A stretch of 64,000 nucleotides of DNA from Latrodectus hesperus (GCA_037975125.1 CM075857.1:91930509-91994508); one strand, 5' to 3'; positions 45,051 to 58,065 are shown, counted from the stretch's first letter. The notes: generated by a model not told the origin, from the letters alone. Numbers and translations: made by a program.

Positions 45051-46571
45051 CACTGCTCAAAACAATTAAAGGATATTGTAAGTTTTACATAAAATAAAGA
45101 TATAAACGAAATTTTTTTTGCTGAAAATGGAAGAAGAGAATCAAATGAAAATTTTTCTGATTTTCAAACTGTGGAGTAGGCTAATTTTGAGTTCGACGTC
45201 AAAAACGTCACTTCAGCGGTAGTGAATGAAATTTAACTTTTAACTGAATAAAAGACAATGAATAGAAGGATGATCAGTATTCAGTGATTGCTTTGTTTCG
45301 ATGAGTACGATGCCTCAGAGAAGTCATTTAACCGATTCAGAAGCTTGAAAAGTTGTTGGTAGGTTAGAAGGGGGCCAAACTCTAGCCGGAGTAGCGCAAG
45401 CCATTGGAGTGTTACAAAGTGTGATTTCCAGGATCTGGAACCGTTTTTTTGAGACTGGAGGTGCAGGCCGAAGACCAGGGCAAGGTCGTAGATGGGCAAC
45501 AACGCCCAATAAAGATCGTTATTTAGTGTTAATGGCTCGGAGACACCGAAAAATGAACGCTACTCTTCTCCAACAACACCTTCGCTCGGCTACTGACACC
45601 ACGGTTTCAACTCAGACTGTCCGAAACCGGCTCCATGGTGTAGGTCTGTATGCTCGCCGACCGATGGTATGTGTTAAACTAACAGCAAGGCATCGTCGCG
45701 ACCGCAGGGAGTGGGCAACAGAGCATGTGAACTGAAGGAGAAATGAATGGGGCTGATCTTTTTTCTGACGAGTCTCGTTTTTCTGTTCATCCTGATAATA
45801 GACGTATTTTCATCTGGAGGGACCATGGCAGTAGAAATAATCCAGCGTTCGTGCACGAAAATTTCAGATTTGGCGGTGGGTAAGTGTTGGTGTATGGTGG
45901 CATCTCCATTGACGGGCGCACAGACCTCTATATCATTCGAGATGGACCTCTGACTGGTCGCTTATATAGGGATGAGATCCTCAGACCTATTGTATTCCCT
46001 TACGCTGCAGCAATCGGATATGACTTCATTTTAATGGATGATAACTGCAGTCACATTGTGCTAACCTGGTAGAGTATTTCCTTATCAAGGAAGGAATCGT
46101 ACGAATGGAATGGCCAGCGTGTTCTCCAGACATGAATCCAATAGAGCACGTTTGGGATGCTCTAGGAAGACGAGTTGCTGGCCACCATCCACCCCCACAA
46201 ACTCTCCAAGCACTGGAAAGAGCTCTTCTGGAAGAGTGGGACAGAATACCCCAACTCGTGATTAATAGCCTCATTGATTCCATGCCTCAAAGGTGTTCAA
46301 CGTTGCTGGGCGACCGTGGAAACCATACCCCCTACTGAAAATGACTTCCTTTGAAGACAACACCTTTTTTATTTTTTTTCTCCTATGCACAAATTGTGTT
46401 TTTTTCCTTTTGTACACAAATGCGCAATAAAATGCATTTTTTTCTGCCAAACATGTGTAATTTATTCTCATATAACCTACTACATCAGTCGACCACGTAT
46501 CAATCAGCTAAAAAGTTTCCCAACCACAAGATCCACCTAAAACCACAATATCCTTTAATTGTTTTGAGCAG

Positions 46572-46573
<2 letters not shown>
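45051..46573 (+). mobile_element. Tc1/mariner-type transposon, 1,523 bp
   Basis: The 28-bp terminal inverted repeats CACTGCTCAAAACAATTAAA... (45051-45078) and its complement (46546-46573) match at 27 of 28 positions; the only mismatch is the outermost base. TA lies immediately outside both ends, the target duplication of this superfamily, although both flanks are TA arrays and so give weak evidence. Between the ends is a single transposase gene on the plus strand, inactivated by stops and frameshifts. The length is normal for a complete Tc1-like element, so only the coding region has decayed. The ends could still be recognised by a related active transposase. Confidence 0.95.
45301..46338 (+). 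pseudogene. Tc1-like transposase, inactivated
   Basis: Starts at ATG 45301 or 45310 (MPQRSHLTDSEA). An N-terminal paired/HTH DNA-binding half follows (VAQAIGVLQSVISRIWNRF, then a GRRPGQGR linker and TVSTQTVRNRLHGVGL), and then the DDE catalytic half. The three acidic positions are visible: DESRF at about 45770, MDDNCSH at about 46035-46055, and NPIEHVWD at about 46135. The C-terminus is MPQRCSTLLGDRG...HTPY followed by TGA at 46336. Lesions are TGA at 45346, TGA at 45733, a frameshift near 45748-45752, TAA at 45881 and a frameshift near 46054. With five lesions it cannot make a transposase. The product would cut and paste DNA at TA sites. Confidence 0.95.
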
Positions 46574-46602
<29 letters not shown>

Positions 46603-46605
46603 AAA
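46572..46605. repeat. Short TA-rich spacer
   Basis: TA repeat with TTT/AAA interruptions between the Tc1-like element and the fold-back. Confidence 0.9.
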
Positions 46606-46631
46606 TACAGCACATCCCAAAACTACCAACG

Positions 46632-46771
46632 ACCGCATAAACTCTGCACAGCTAGATTCCTCGTTTGGAGTACATAAAAATTGCCCAAAAAATAGTTGAC
46701 GAGAAAAATACGAAAAACAAAGTTTTTATGTACTCCCAACGAGGAATCTAGCTGTGCAGAGTTTATGCGGT
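46632..46771. repeat. 140-bp fold-back with 49-bp arms
   Basis: Arms at 46632-46680 (ACCGCATAAACTCTGCACAG...) and 46723-46771 are reverse complements with one mismatch, around a 42-base loop. Outside the arms, CCCAAAACTACC on the left resembles the complement of GGTAGCTTTGAGA on the right if a 7-base insertion is allowed, so the true ends may be slightly wider. The arms are balanced in composition and unlike the surroundings. This fits a short non-autonomous DNA transposon of unknown family, lying between TA arrays. Confidence 0.85.
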
Positions 46772-46786
46772 AGCTTTGAGACAATA

Positions 46787-48337
<1,551 letters not shown>

Positions 48338-48605
48338 ATTGGCGCGACAGCCTATGTGGGCCAAGACTAACAGCGCCCACCTTTGTTTTCTTGACTGAGA
48401 GGACATAGGTTGCGAAGCGTATGTTCCGATTAGGTGGTCAGCCTAATCCGAAACACCCAGTGTTGAGTTCCCAAGCATGCTTGATACTCAGTTTGTAGAC
48501 CCATGAAGGGATGAAAGGTTGAGTCGATCTTACCCAGCCTAATGATCGAACCTCGTAATTCTGCCTTGGGAGAGTTTGACGCTACCCCTGAACCACAGGG
48601 CTTCT
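48338..48605 (-). mobile_element. SINE-2 copy (well preserved)
   Basis: On the minus strand the head reads GAAGCCCTGTGGTTCAGGGG then TAGCGTC, a good Pol III A box, followed by a CTCTCCCAAGG anticodon-arm-like segment and a B box GAGGTTCGATCAT. The arm CTCTCCCAAGG recalls a tRNA-Gly-type ancestor, though that is a guess. The body (GTCGACTCAACC-like, CATGGGTCTACAAACTGAGT, GTGGGCGCTGTTAG, CATAGGCTGTCGCGCC) is much GC-richer than its flanks. The 5' third aligns with the degraded copy at 9.1-9.3 kb. The minus-strand ORF at 48430-48714 is incidental. Confidence 0.8.
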
Positions 48606-50100
48606 TTGTGTAAACATACAGATTGCGAATTTCTTTAATATAAATTTCCATGGGTTGGTTTTTATTCATATCTGATGAGTTATTAACGGAATATATAATA
48701 TTAGTATTATTCATTTATTTATTTATATTGATTAAGGTATCACACTTCTTATCCATTTAGACTTTACTCAAATTTTCTTTTCTTTTCTTTTTTCTCTCTC
48801 TCTCTTTATTTTTTTATTTATTTATTTATTTTTTTTTCTGAAAAAAAATTCAAGTACACATAATTTTTAAATTAAATTTATGGAAGATTGAACAAAAAAT
48901 AATATGCAGGCTCTAATGGAATATATATAATAATATGCAGGCTCTAATGGAATATTTGTGATATTTTTTACAAGTGTAAAATAATTTAGTTTCATCAACA
49001 TCATTATAACACAATTGTTAGTTGTAAGTACAAGGATGTCAACGAATTATTTATCAAAGTATCCGATGAAAAATGAAAATCTTTCCCAATGTTGCTATTT
49101 TAGCTGAATATTTTCCTTTATTCAAGCTTCAGCCCTGATAAAAAGAATGAAAGAAGTTCATACATTTTTACGTAAAAAAGTTGACAATGCCTGGTATGAT
49201 CGAAAGATTTTGGGATAATAATTAGTTACAATATACACGAACTCAAGATAACTCGGATTAATTAGGAAGTTATTAAATCACCATACTGATTAGATTATGA
49301 ATAAAGTCATATAGTTAGGAAAGAATAAGCATTTTCTCTTAATATTAGAAGCAAACTAAAGTTAAGTAAATTAATTATATATGAGTTTATATTAAATTAT
49401 TTCACATTATATTAAATGATTTCCGAAAAGATCACAAATATTTTCGACATCACTATAAACAAAAATGGTTCTTTTTTTTGAAATTTTAAATATTTTCTTC
49501 TAACAGACAATTTGTTTTTGAAGAAAATTGGTCTAACAGAAAACAGTCTCAAAAGTACAAAGTAGAAATATTTAATAACCAATTATTAAAATCTTTCAAG
49601 TTTGAAATAATAAAAAGGAATCTCTATTATGACAAGCATTACTATGTGAAAAAGTCGTAGTTTTTCAACGAACAGCTAAGAAGCGAATATAAATAAAATA
49701 TTAAGTTTTTAATAAGTAAAAAGAAATTTAATTAAAATTAATTTAATTAAAATAAGTAATTCCTAAGGTAGAATTTTTTTATTGCTTGTACTATATGAAA
49801 ATATTTTTAGTAAACGAATTTTTTGTTATGATTTCAATTAGTTTTTTAGACTTTACTTTCCTGTGAGATTTTTAATTTTTCAGTTTCAGAAGTGTTACTT
49901 GTTAGTTTCGAGCTTGCTAAAGCAAAAAATTAGGCAACATTAATGTCATCTTATGAAAGCAATTTTAATCATTAAGAATAGTTAACAGTTGATATTTTCC
50001 TAGTCTATTTTTTATAATAATACTATTTTTGACAATATTAAATTAATGATTAATATTGAAAAATAAAAATTTTATTATTTTCCATAAAGAGAATTTTATT
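48606..50100. other. AT-rich DNA without recognised genes
   Basis: Includes a CT-rich run near 48777-48840 and a two-copy 25-base word (ATATGCAGGCTCTAATGGAA core) at about 48900-48924 and 48932-48956. No gene is recognised. Confidence 0.6.
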
Positions 50101-50223
50101 GCCATTTAATTTAATGTATTATTAATTAATTAATTTTAATGTTATTTAATTTAATGTATTATTACTTAATGAATTTTAATGTTAACTAATGAGCTTTGAT
50201 GTTATTAATTAGTGAATTTTAAT
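50101..50223. repeat. 40-bp tandem repeat with 20-bp derivatives
   Basis: Bases 50101-50140 and 50141-50180 match closely (TTTAATTTAATGTATTATTA core, ending TTTTAAT). Two shorter GTTA...TTTAAT/TTTGAT units follow to about 50223. Confidence 0.85.
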
Positions 50224-50326
50224 GTTAAAATGGAATACGATATTGTTGTTATTTCCAAAATTATATTGTTATTAGAATTTTTTACTCAGAACTCTTAATT
50301 AGAAATTTTTAATTTTTGAAAATGAC

Positions 50327-50545
50327 AATTATAATCTTTAGATTACGATTTTAAAGTTATTTTAAAGTTTAATTTTTTTCCTTTAACAATAACCTAAAAA
50401 AAACTTTATTCATTGAAAAAGTTATGTTACTATATATTTACATAATTTTTTAATGAATAAAGTTTCCTTCTTTTTTTATATTATCATAAAGAAGTTTTTT
50501 TTAAATTTAAAACACCTTTATAATCGTAATCTAAAGATTATAATT
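50327..50545. repeat. 219-bp inverted-repeat element
   Basis: The termini at 50327-50350 and 50522-50545 (AATTATAATCTTTAGATTAC core) are exact reverse complements of 24 bases. Inside, further segments pair imperfectly across the centre (CTTTATTCATTGAAAAAGTT with its complement-like AATGAATAAAG), so most of the element can fold on itself. It looks like a MITE or fold-back. No clear target-site duplication was found. Confidence 0.75.
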
Positions 50546-51549
50546 ATATAATTGTAAAAATAAATTCATTATTGTTCGCATGCTACTATATATTTACATG
50601 TGAACAATAATATATTTTTACTCTCCAATAGTTTGTGAATTTAAATAGAAAATGAAAACCCCAATGCGCAAATAGGAATATTTAATAATTTTTAATTTTA
50701 TTTAGCATACTACCCCGTGAGAAAATTTCTGAAAATTAATATAGTTTATTTATTTAAAAAATTTTTACAGGTTAGTAATTATTTTTCAAAAGATTGGAAG
50801 AAAATGAAGCATAGTGTACAGAATTTTAATTCTATATATTAATTTCTTTACTTCTCTCAATTATTTGTTTATATGATTATTAATGAATGAATCTGAAATC
50901 TGATTTTTAAAGCTAAACGAATTCATAAGCATTCACTGAATGGCAAGTTTTTTATAAACGTACACATCTTTTTGGGAAATTATATAGTTTTATCTCATGT
51001 ACCACAGTTTAAAATACCTTGAGCACACTTGAAGAAAAAATTAAATATATTTAAAAAAATATTTGTATTGCAATATTTCATTTAAAATTATATTTTTTTC
51101 AACAAAATTTTCTGATGAATTTTTTAAGACAGACATTTGTAAACTATGTAAAAAATTATCAAAATCTAAAGCAATTAAAAATCATTTTTATCCCATTACC
51201 GACATGTTGTTTTTAAAACTACAAATCTGAATTGTACTTTGTCTTAGCAAACCATAATTCCTAATTAAGAAATATTAATTCAAATCTTGGATATTAAGAA
51301 TGTTGCATTTTTCTCATCACAGAATATTTTATTTGTACATTTTTTCAATGTTAATAATATTTGAAAGTTTTCCAAAATTTTTAAAAAATTATAATATTAA
51401 ATAATATTTTGAATTTTTATTAATGTCCTATTTACTTTCTATCGAAACACGTTAGTTTTTTTTTTCAATAATTTTTCGTAAATTTAATATCAAATGTTGA
51501 GAACTTTTACAATTACTTCGTTTTTCCTTCAATTTTGGGGATTTAAAAT
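50546..51549. other. AT-rich DNA without recognised genes
   Basis: Nothing supported up to the left LTR. Confidence 0.6.
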
Positions 51550-51554
51550 GTAGT

Positions 51555-51785
51555 TGTAGAATATTGAGAGTGGCAACAGCCTCCTCCCCCCACGCATGCG
51601 CAGTGTATAGGAGTCACGGCAGCCGCTTAGAGCCTAAGTGTTCTCTTTTGTAATTTTACTTTTTACATACTTCTGATTTAGATGTCTTTCTGTATGTGAT
51701 GTAAAATAAATGTCTTGTACTACGATGGTTTGTATTAATTTCTTTTATTGGTAAGAAACCCACTTTGGATTAAGGATTCTCCACA
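51555..51785 (+). repeat. Left LTR
   Basis: Starts TGTAGAATATTGAGAGTGGC and ends TTCTCCACA. Contains a CACGCATGCGCA palindrome-like motif (about 51591-51602) and an AATAAA-type word near 51706. About nine in ten aligned positions agree with the right LTR. Confidence 0.92.
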
Positions 51786-51887
51786 TTTCTAGCACCCCTG
51801 CTGACATGTAGGTTATTTTTTAAGCATAATTTAACTCACCGATGATGAAGTGCTATTGTTTTGTTTCCTTTCTTAAGAATGGATTTC

Positions 51888-53130
51888 GACAACATTAAGC
51901 AAGAAAGAAAAGCATGACGTTCTGTTTTTATGAAATTCATCAGTAATCTTGACGGTCTATTAAAATCAATCGAGAAAAAGTAACGAAAAAATATAAATCT
52001 GTTTCGATCAATTCACAGAAAAATACGAGACATTATGTGTGTGTGTGATCGATAGGTAAGAAATATTTTGAACTCTTTCAAAATAAGGGTTGTAAAGAAG
52101 CGGAGTTGGAAAAGAAGTATGAAATGGAACAAGAATATTATGACAAATTTTCCGAGTATACAGTTAAGGTAAGCAAGTTTATGAAGAAACTAAATGACAA
52201 CAGAGAAATCGTTGCTTCGCCAGAAGTAACAATGCTTCTTCAACCGTCGCTGCTCTTGTGATTCCATCTACGAAATAGAAACTACTTGAAATAGAAATTA
52301 TACAATATGATGGATATCTAAAGAACTGGTTTAACTTCTGGAATAGATTTAGTAATATACACGAATATTCCAAAATTGATACCAAAGACAAGTTTTTTTC
52401 ACTTGCTTCTTTCCACCAAGGCAGATGCTATTCCGAGACAAATTGTACAAAGTTTTCTAGCAACCGAAGCCAACTATTAGAAAGCTATGGACTATCTACA
52501 AGACCTAACGTGAAAAGAAAACATTCTCAGACAAGTTTACGCTCGAGAGTTACAAAAGTTAATCATAATTGAAAATTAGAATTAGAAAAAAATGTATTTA
52601 ATGTTGATAAGGAGATTTAATTGTTTATTGGAGAAGATATTGCTGGTAAACGTAATTAGTGCAATTATTAATCTGAAGGAAGGATTTACAGCAGTTAATA
52701 CTAGATTTGGATGGAGCATTATGGGAAAATTTGATGCTGACTCTGAACGACACTCTTGAAGTTTAGCTTCTCTTCTGATTTCATCTCTACTTGTAAATGA
52801 TAGATATATTGGTGAACTGTGGAAATTGGATGTTTTAGGAATAAATAAACCCTCTTTAGAAGAAGCAAATCTCAGTTAAAAGAGTATACTCAGAAATATT
52901 TTGAAGAGACTCTTATTATGAATCATGATGGTAGATAGGAGGTCGTGTTACCTTGGATACTTGAAAGTTCTCTTTTATTTGATAATAAGAATAGCGCAGA
53001 TAAGTGTAATTTAAGCACAAAAAGAAAATATTAATGACTTAAGAAAATTTAAAGGATATTGCAGTGTTTTTCCAGAAGTCAGAAATAGAAAATCCAGTGC
53101 CTGATAGAAGTGACGAACCGCTACCACAAT
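51888..53130 (+). pseudogene. BEL/Pao gag-pol remnant
   Basis: Near 52103-52190 a readable stretch, ELEKKYEMEQEYYDKFSEYT, resembles the N-terminal gag helix region. At about 52280-52400 comes LEIEIIQYDG, NWFNFWNRFSNIHEYSKID and TKDKF, the W-x2-F-W-x2-F-x3-H pattern of the BEL/Pao gag domain (DUF1759). In a shifted frame TEANY...MDYLQDL and QVYARELQKL follow. At about 52690-52870 the frame GFTAVNTRFGWSIMGKFD and then ELWKLDVLGI matches the stretch between protease and reverse transcriptase. Many stops and frameshifts break it, and everything after is deleted. It is a non-functional relic. Confidence 0.85.
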
Positions 53131-53378
53131 AGTAACTAGTTGTGGTCAAACTGTGAAACCAGCTAATAAATAATTTTTAAGGACCTATTTCTTGTTTAAT
53201 TAGTTCAATTTCACTTCCTTTTTTCTGTATCATTATTACTTTTATTTAGTTGAAACTCATTGCGATTCATATGGAAGTGATATTTTATGTATATTTTGTA
53301 TTTCACATTTATATTAGTATTAATAAGCATTTTATGTTTTGAGTGTTAAGACCAGGACACATTCAAAAGGTGGGATAA

Positions 53379-53598
53379 TGTTGCGGAAAATGGCAATAGC
53401 AGGAGTTTTCGCCTCCTTTTCCCACGCATGCGCAATGTATCGGCGCCACGGCAGCCGCTTAGAGCTTAAGAGTTCTCTTTTATTACTTTACTTTTTATTT
53501 ACTTCTGATGTGTTGTAAAACAAATGTCTTGTGCTACGATGGCTTGTATTAATTTCTTTATTGGTGAGAAACCCACTTTGGATTAAGTTTTCTCCACA
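53379..53598 (+). repeat. Right LTR
   Basis: Starts TGTTGCGGAAAATGGCAATA and ends TTCTCCACA. It keeps the CACGCATGCGCA motif (about 53423-53434) and lacks about 11 bases present in the left LTR (near the left copy's TTTAGATGTCT). Confidence 0.92.
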
Positions 53599-53603
53599 GT
53601 AAT

Positions 53604-56590
53604 AATTTATGAATACATATTCCATAAAATTCAATGCAACTCGTATGAAACTATTGTAAATTAAGACTGTTGTAATAACTTCTAGGACACGTTTCTTTGA
53701 AAATGCATCCTATTTTTAAAAATGACTGAATGATAGTATGTTATGTATACCTAATTTCTATATAATTAATTATCTAAATAAATTATGAATTAGTTTTAGG
53801 TACTAATTATAAATATAATTTATTAAAGCATTATAATGTAGTGACAACAAAAATAAATGTAAATATTTTAGTAATTTTTTTAAGTATTATTTATTGCCTA
53901 AAATCTTTAGTCCAATTTCTAAACTTTAGTTTAAGAAGTTTCATATAAATACATAAAATATAAAAAAATTAAATTAAATATATTGCTGCTTAGTTAAATT
54001 GTAAATGTTAATAAATTAATTGAATTAAGCACAATAATTTTAATTCATAAATATTTTTTCTGATTTTAATACCTTATAAAAGTATAAAAACAAAAAAAAT
54101 TCCTGAACACAAAAATTAATTTATCCCTTAGAAATTCCAGAGTTTTTATTTTTAAAGAAAATATAAAAATAACAATCCCCATCACCTCAAAATCTTACTA
54201 AGCTGATTTCAATATTTGTGTTTTTGTGTATAAAAAGTTCAAAGGAAAATTGTAATGCAATAAATGATAAGAAATTATTTAAACTTTTTCAAAATTATCA
54301 GAAACATTTTATTATTCTCATTCTTGTTGTTTTTACCTTAATTCAATTTCTTTCTATTTATTTGTTACTTATTTGAAAGAAAATCTCGTTATTAATTTTA
54401 ATTTATTCAGTTTCTATTAATTCATATTTAACTTAATTTTGTTCAAGTTGACATTTATTACAAATAATGTTTGATTGGTATTTTGCATGTTATTTTTAGT
54501 TGAAATAAAATCATCTTAATAAATGTGACAGTATTTGAATATAATTATGCATCCTACGAGTCTGAAAATTACATATTTAAGAGATGTATGCTCTCAATTT
54601 CTAAATTTTGGTTTTAACATTGATAGGTTTAATTCTTTTGACTTAAATTTGTTTCTCAGAAAGCAAGAGAAGTATTTACATTTTTCAATATATATTAAAA
54701 AATTGTTCACTCAAAATGTATACAAATATTTACTGTTTTTTAAAAGAATGCATATTTATTATTTACCGAATTCAAATATTATTAAGAAAAATATTTATTA
54801 TTAAGGGAAATAATTACTTAATTTCATTCGCTGTCACATAAAACATTATAATAAGATAAATATACCTTAAAAAAATTGATAAATTTGTTAAAGCGGGTAA
54901 GAATCTGAATTTCGGAAATCAAATGTAGAAAACATAAATGAAGTATAAAACTTAATTTATAAAATGTACATTTTCTAACTTATTATAAAAAGACAAGATT
55001 TTATAAATGGTTTTATGAGGTAAATTTTTCTTAATTTCCTGAGAGTAAATAGTTTCTTGTGTTTAAATGCAAATATGTTTAAAACAAAATTACGTAATAC
55101 TCGGCATGTGAAATTTTGAAATATTTTTTAAAGAAAAATTTTTAAAACTTCCTTTTGTTTCTGTAAAAGCTTCTTGAAAGATGTAAAAATTTTTTTCAAA
55201 AATTAAGATTTATTTTTAAGAAACATGTTATGATGTTACTTTTTAGAGTAAATGAGAGGGCGGTAATTATTAGAATTACAAATGTATGTGAATATGACTA
55301 TGTCATTGCGCATGTGTGTCATCTTTACAGATGCGGGTGTAAGTATGCATGTATGTATATGCTAATTTAAAAGTTTTTGTGTATATACATGCAAAAAGAA
55401 CAAACATTTCCTTTACATTAAACCATAATGTTAAAAGTCCTTTTTTTAAATATCATTTCCAAAATTTGATAAAATAGCTTCACATTTTGCATTGAAACTA
55501 AAATGATTTGCAACTATTTTCTACTCATTTAATTTGCTTAAAACTAATTTATCAAAAACGTCATTAAGGAATTCAATATTATGAAGTATTCTATTTCATT
55601 AGTATTAACAAAAGATAAATTATAAGCTTTAATTTATTTCAAAACATATTTTAACTTTTCAGCTATCTCGATTATAAAAAAAAGGCTTCTATTTCAGGAT
55701 ATTTACGGATAATTTATGTATAAAATTAATTCAAAAGACATTGATTTTGAAATGCAAACGAACTATGAAACCAAAATAAAAATAGCAACCAAAATAATAA
55801 AACCTATATATTTTTATTTATCTAATACAAATGTAAGAATATGATTTATCTTCATTTTCTTAAAATTTAATTTTAAAATAAAAAATAATTTATTTTAAAA
55901 GTAATTCTGTTGTATTTACTATTATATAATACATTTAATTAATACATAAAGTAGTCGAAAATTCGTTCACATAATATGATTAACTATTAGCAATATTTCT
56001 TGTGTTTGGAAATTATCAAATGATAATTCTTTGAAAAATTACGGGATAGTTAGCTAAAAACGAGTAAATTTTTTTGGATACATTCAAATTAGTGCAGACG
56101 ATATAAAAGTGTAATGGCTTCGCAATTGTAATTATAAAATACTTATAAGCTGCAAGTAATAGTGCTTTATTTATTAGTGAAAATATATGATGTTTTGATT
56201 GCTAATGTAAATTAGTAAGTAATTTGTAAATATATACTAATTACTATTAATAAGTGCTACCTGCTATTTGAGGCGTTTATCATGACTTTTGTAAAGTTAA
56301 TAATGACAAGGAGAGAAAATGTGTCACATTAATGTCAGGAAGTTTGAAGTTTGTTTACAACACTTCTAAAGATAACTGACCAATAGGGCACATGCAATTA
56401 TATTTTGTATATGTATAACATTCCCTTTTTTTTCTTGTAAGAGTATTTTGCTTAGGTTTGAATTAGTCATTATATATTCTTTCATAATTATGAAGTGATT
56501 GGTTCTTAGTACTTATGACAGCAAAAATAAGTCTCCGCAAATGGAATATGTGAAACAAAACCCGTTCAGTTATAAAATGTTTGTTTATAT
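53604..56590. other. AT-rich DNA without recognised genes
   Basis: A 89-codon ORF at 54535-54804 is AT-driven and unrecognised. Nothing else is supported. Confidence 0.6.
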
Positions 56591-56749
56591 CATGGGTATC
56601 TAAACTATGACCATTTAAGTGCCGCATTGCAAGTAAAACCCATTTGCTTGGCCATACATACAAGATTCTGAACAAATTGCAGTAAAAATTAACTCTACGC
56701 ATTAAAATAAATTAGTTAATTTTTACTATTAATTTTTATAATTTGAATT

Positions 56750-57134
56750 GTTGTTGTTACTTATAACACTTGGACAAGCCAAGCTCGCTATGCCTTGGCA
56801 ATGAAAGCTTAAGTCAACAGTCTTTCGTTTTAATCAGAGCACCACAAAGGTGAAAGAACGTCTTTTGCTCTTTTTTTAAATCCTCCGATAGATGGCACCA
56901 CCAGAGGATCCACTCCCTCAATTTTGACATTGATCTGAAGGGGGAGGAAATTTTCTTTAGACCTTGCACCCATGGTAACTGCTCAACGGCCGACAACAGG
57001 ACTTTCGATTCCACAGATTTAATGAGCACGTATATCCCATGTACTCGGTGGGTCTTTGGAAGCATTGGGAATCGAACGCCGCCCTTTCGGATGGAAGGCC
57101 GATACCCTAACCATTAGGCTACCACGGCCTATTT
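56750..57134 (-). mobile_element. SINE-3 (tRNA-derived) with CAA-type tail
   Basis: The minus strand begins GGCCGTGGTAGCCTAATGGT then TAGGG, a good A box. It continues through an anticodon-arm-like CGGCCTTCCATCCG to a strong B box GCGTTCGATTCCC. A GC-richer body of about 300 bases follows and ends CTTGGCTTGTCCAAG...GTAACAACAACA. The word ATTTTTATAAT flanks it at 56732-56742 and 57135-57145, followed on both sides by (with small indels) TTTGAATT, a likely target-site duplication. The 83-codon minus-strand ORF inside it is incidental. Of the SINEs here, it keeps the best pair of Pol III boxes. Confidence 0.8.
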
Positions 57135-57329
57135 ATTTTTATAATGTAATTTGAATTATATATGTATAGCTGCATATTTATTTTAAATTTGTAAAACAGG
57201 TTCGTTTAATTTAGTTTGGATTTCATAATGATAGAAAAATTCAAATTAATAAGTTGAATGAATTTGCTTTTATAGAACGAGTAAATCGGTACTGGATTCA
57301 ATAAACGAGCATGTAATTTATAATGCATT

Positions 57330-58060
57330 TTCAAGATATTTTTCAGTGATATTTGTCCTATTTTTGTTTTTTTGTGTGCTTCATTCTTGAAAATAATTGT
57401 TCACAAATATAGGTATTGCCAAAAGCTGAAGATACTGATAATGCATGATTGTGAAAATTGGGGTATTTATCACGGGGTAGATAGTCTTTATAAAATTTCA
57501 GTAAAGAAAGATTTTCAAGTTTTTCTTGAAAATTTTCAAGAATGTCAATTTGCTGTTCAATGCATTCCGTTTGAAGATCTGAAGTTAATTTATTTATTTC
57601 TAGAGAAAATGGTGTAAGAAATATATTGAAATACTTGTCATTTTTTCGAAAATCTTTAAATCTACTCTCAATCTTTTGAATTAAATCAAAATTTTATACT
57701 GCATATTTTACATATTTTATGCAACTCACCAACTTATGTACATCCAAAGTACTGAAATGTGCCAAATCTTTTATTTTTATTTGATTGTGCCAAAATTTTA
57801 ACTTTCTATCAAACGCTGTTATTGTTAGGAACATATTATTAATAAATAAATTTTTTTCCTTGAAATCTCAAATTTAAATCATTCAAATGTTCTGTTAAAT
57901 CTATTAAAAAATTTAAATCTTAAAACCACAATCTTCGTCTTCAAATTCCCTGTCTCAAGATTCCCTTTTGTTTCCATAGGCGTTTTTATTTCAGTTCTTA
58001 TATCATAAAATCTATTGAGCATTTTCCTCTTACTGAAGCATATTACTTATGTATAATATA
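57330..58060 (-). pseudogene. hAT-family transposase, C-terminal half
   Basis: Minus-strand pieces appear in the order expected for hAT transposases of the GTF2IRD2/SCAND3-related type. They are LNRFYDIRTEIKTPMETKG near 58040-57970, then ITAFDRKLKFWHNQIKIKD near 57800, RFKDFRKNDKYFNIFLTPFS near 57630, ECIEQQIDILENFQEKLENL, then FYKDYLPRDKYPNFHNHAL. Finally comes the hAT dimerisation motif SSAFGNTYICEQLFSRMK at about 57379-57437. Numerous stops and several frame changes interrupt it, and no N-terminal zinc-finger or first catalytic Asp region is readable. The plus-strand ORF at 57372-57617 is its antisense shadow. Confidence 0.8.
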
Positions 58061-58065
58061 TAATA

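Larger units (their letters stand above)
51555..53598 (+). mobile_element. BEL/Pao LTR retrotransposon, internally deleted
   Basis: Two related LTRs (51555-51785 and 53379-53598) begin TG and end CA. They are flanked by GTAGT and GTAAT, a 5-bp target duplication with one difference. A purine-rich AAAAGGTGGGA lies just before the right LTR, as expected for the plus-strand primer. The interior is only about 1.6 kb, against several kilobases in a full element. It holds a gag-like part and a short piece of the protease/RT-linker region, with reverse transcriptase, RNase H and integrase missing. The family call rests on the gag motifs described for the pseudogene within it. Confidence 0.9.
56591..58065 (-). 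mobile_element. Degraded hAT transposon region
   Basis: A transposase relic (minus strand, 57330-58060) lies downstream of CATGGGTATCTAAACTATGACC's first bases at 56591. This resembles a hAT-type terminus (CAGGGGT...TCTAAACTATGG) with a changed third base. The opposite end is not identified. A SINE sits between this candidate end and the coding relic. The 79-codon ORF at 56463-56702 overlaps the terminus and is incidental. Boundaries are tentative. Confidence 0.5.

Noticed and set aside
57372..57617. 81-codon plus-strand ORF
   Set aside because: Antisense of the hAT dimerisation region.
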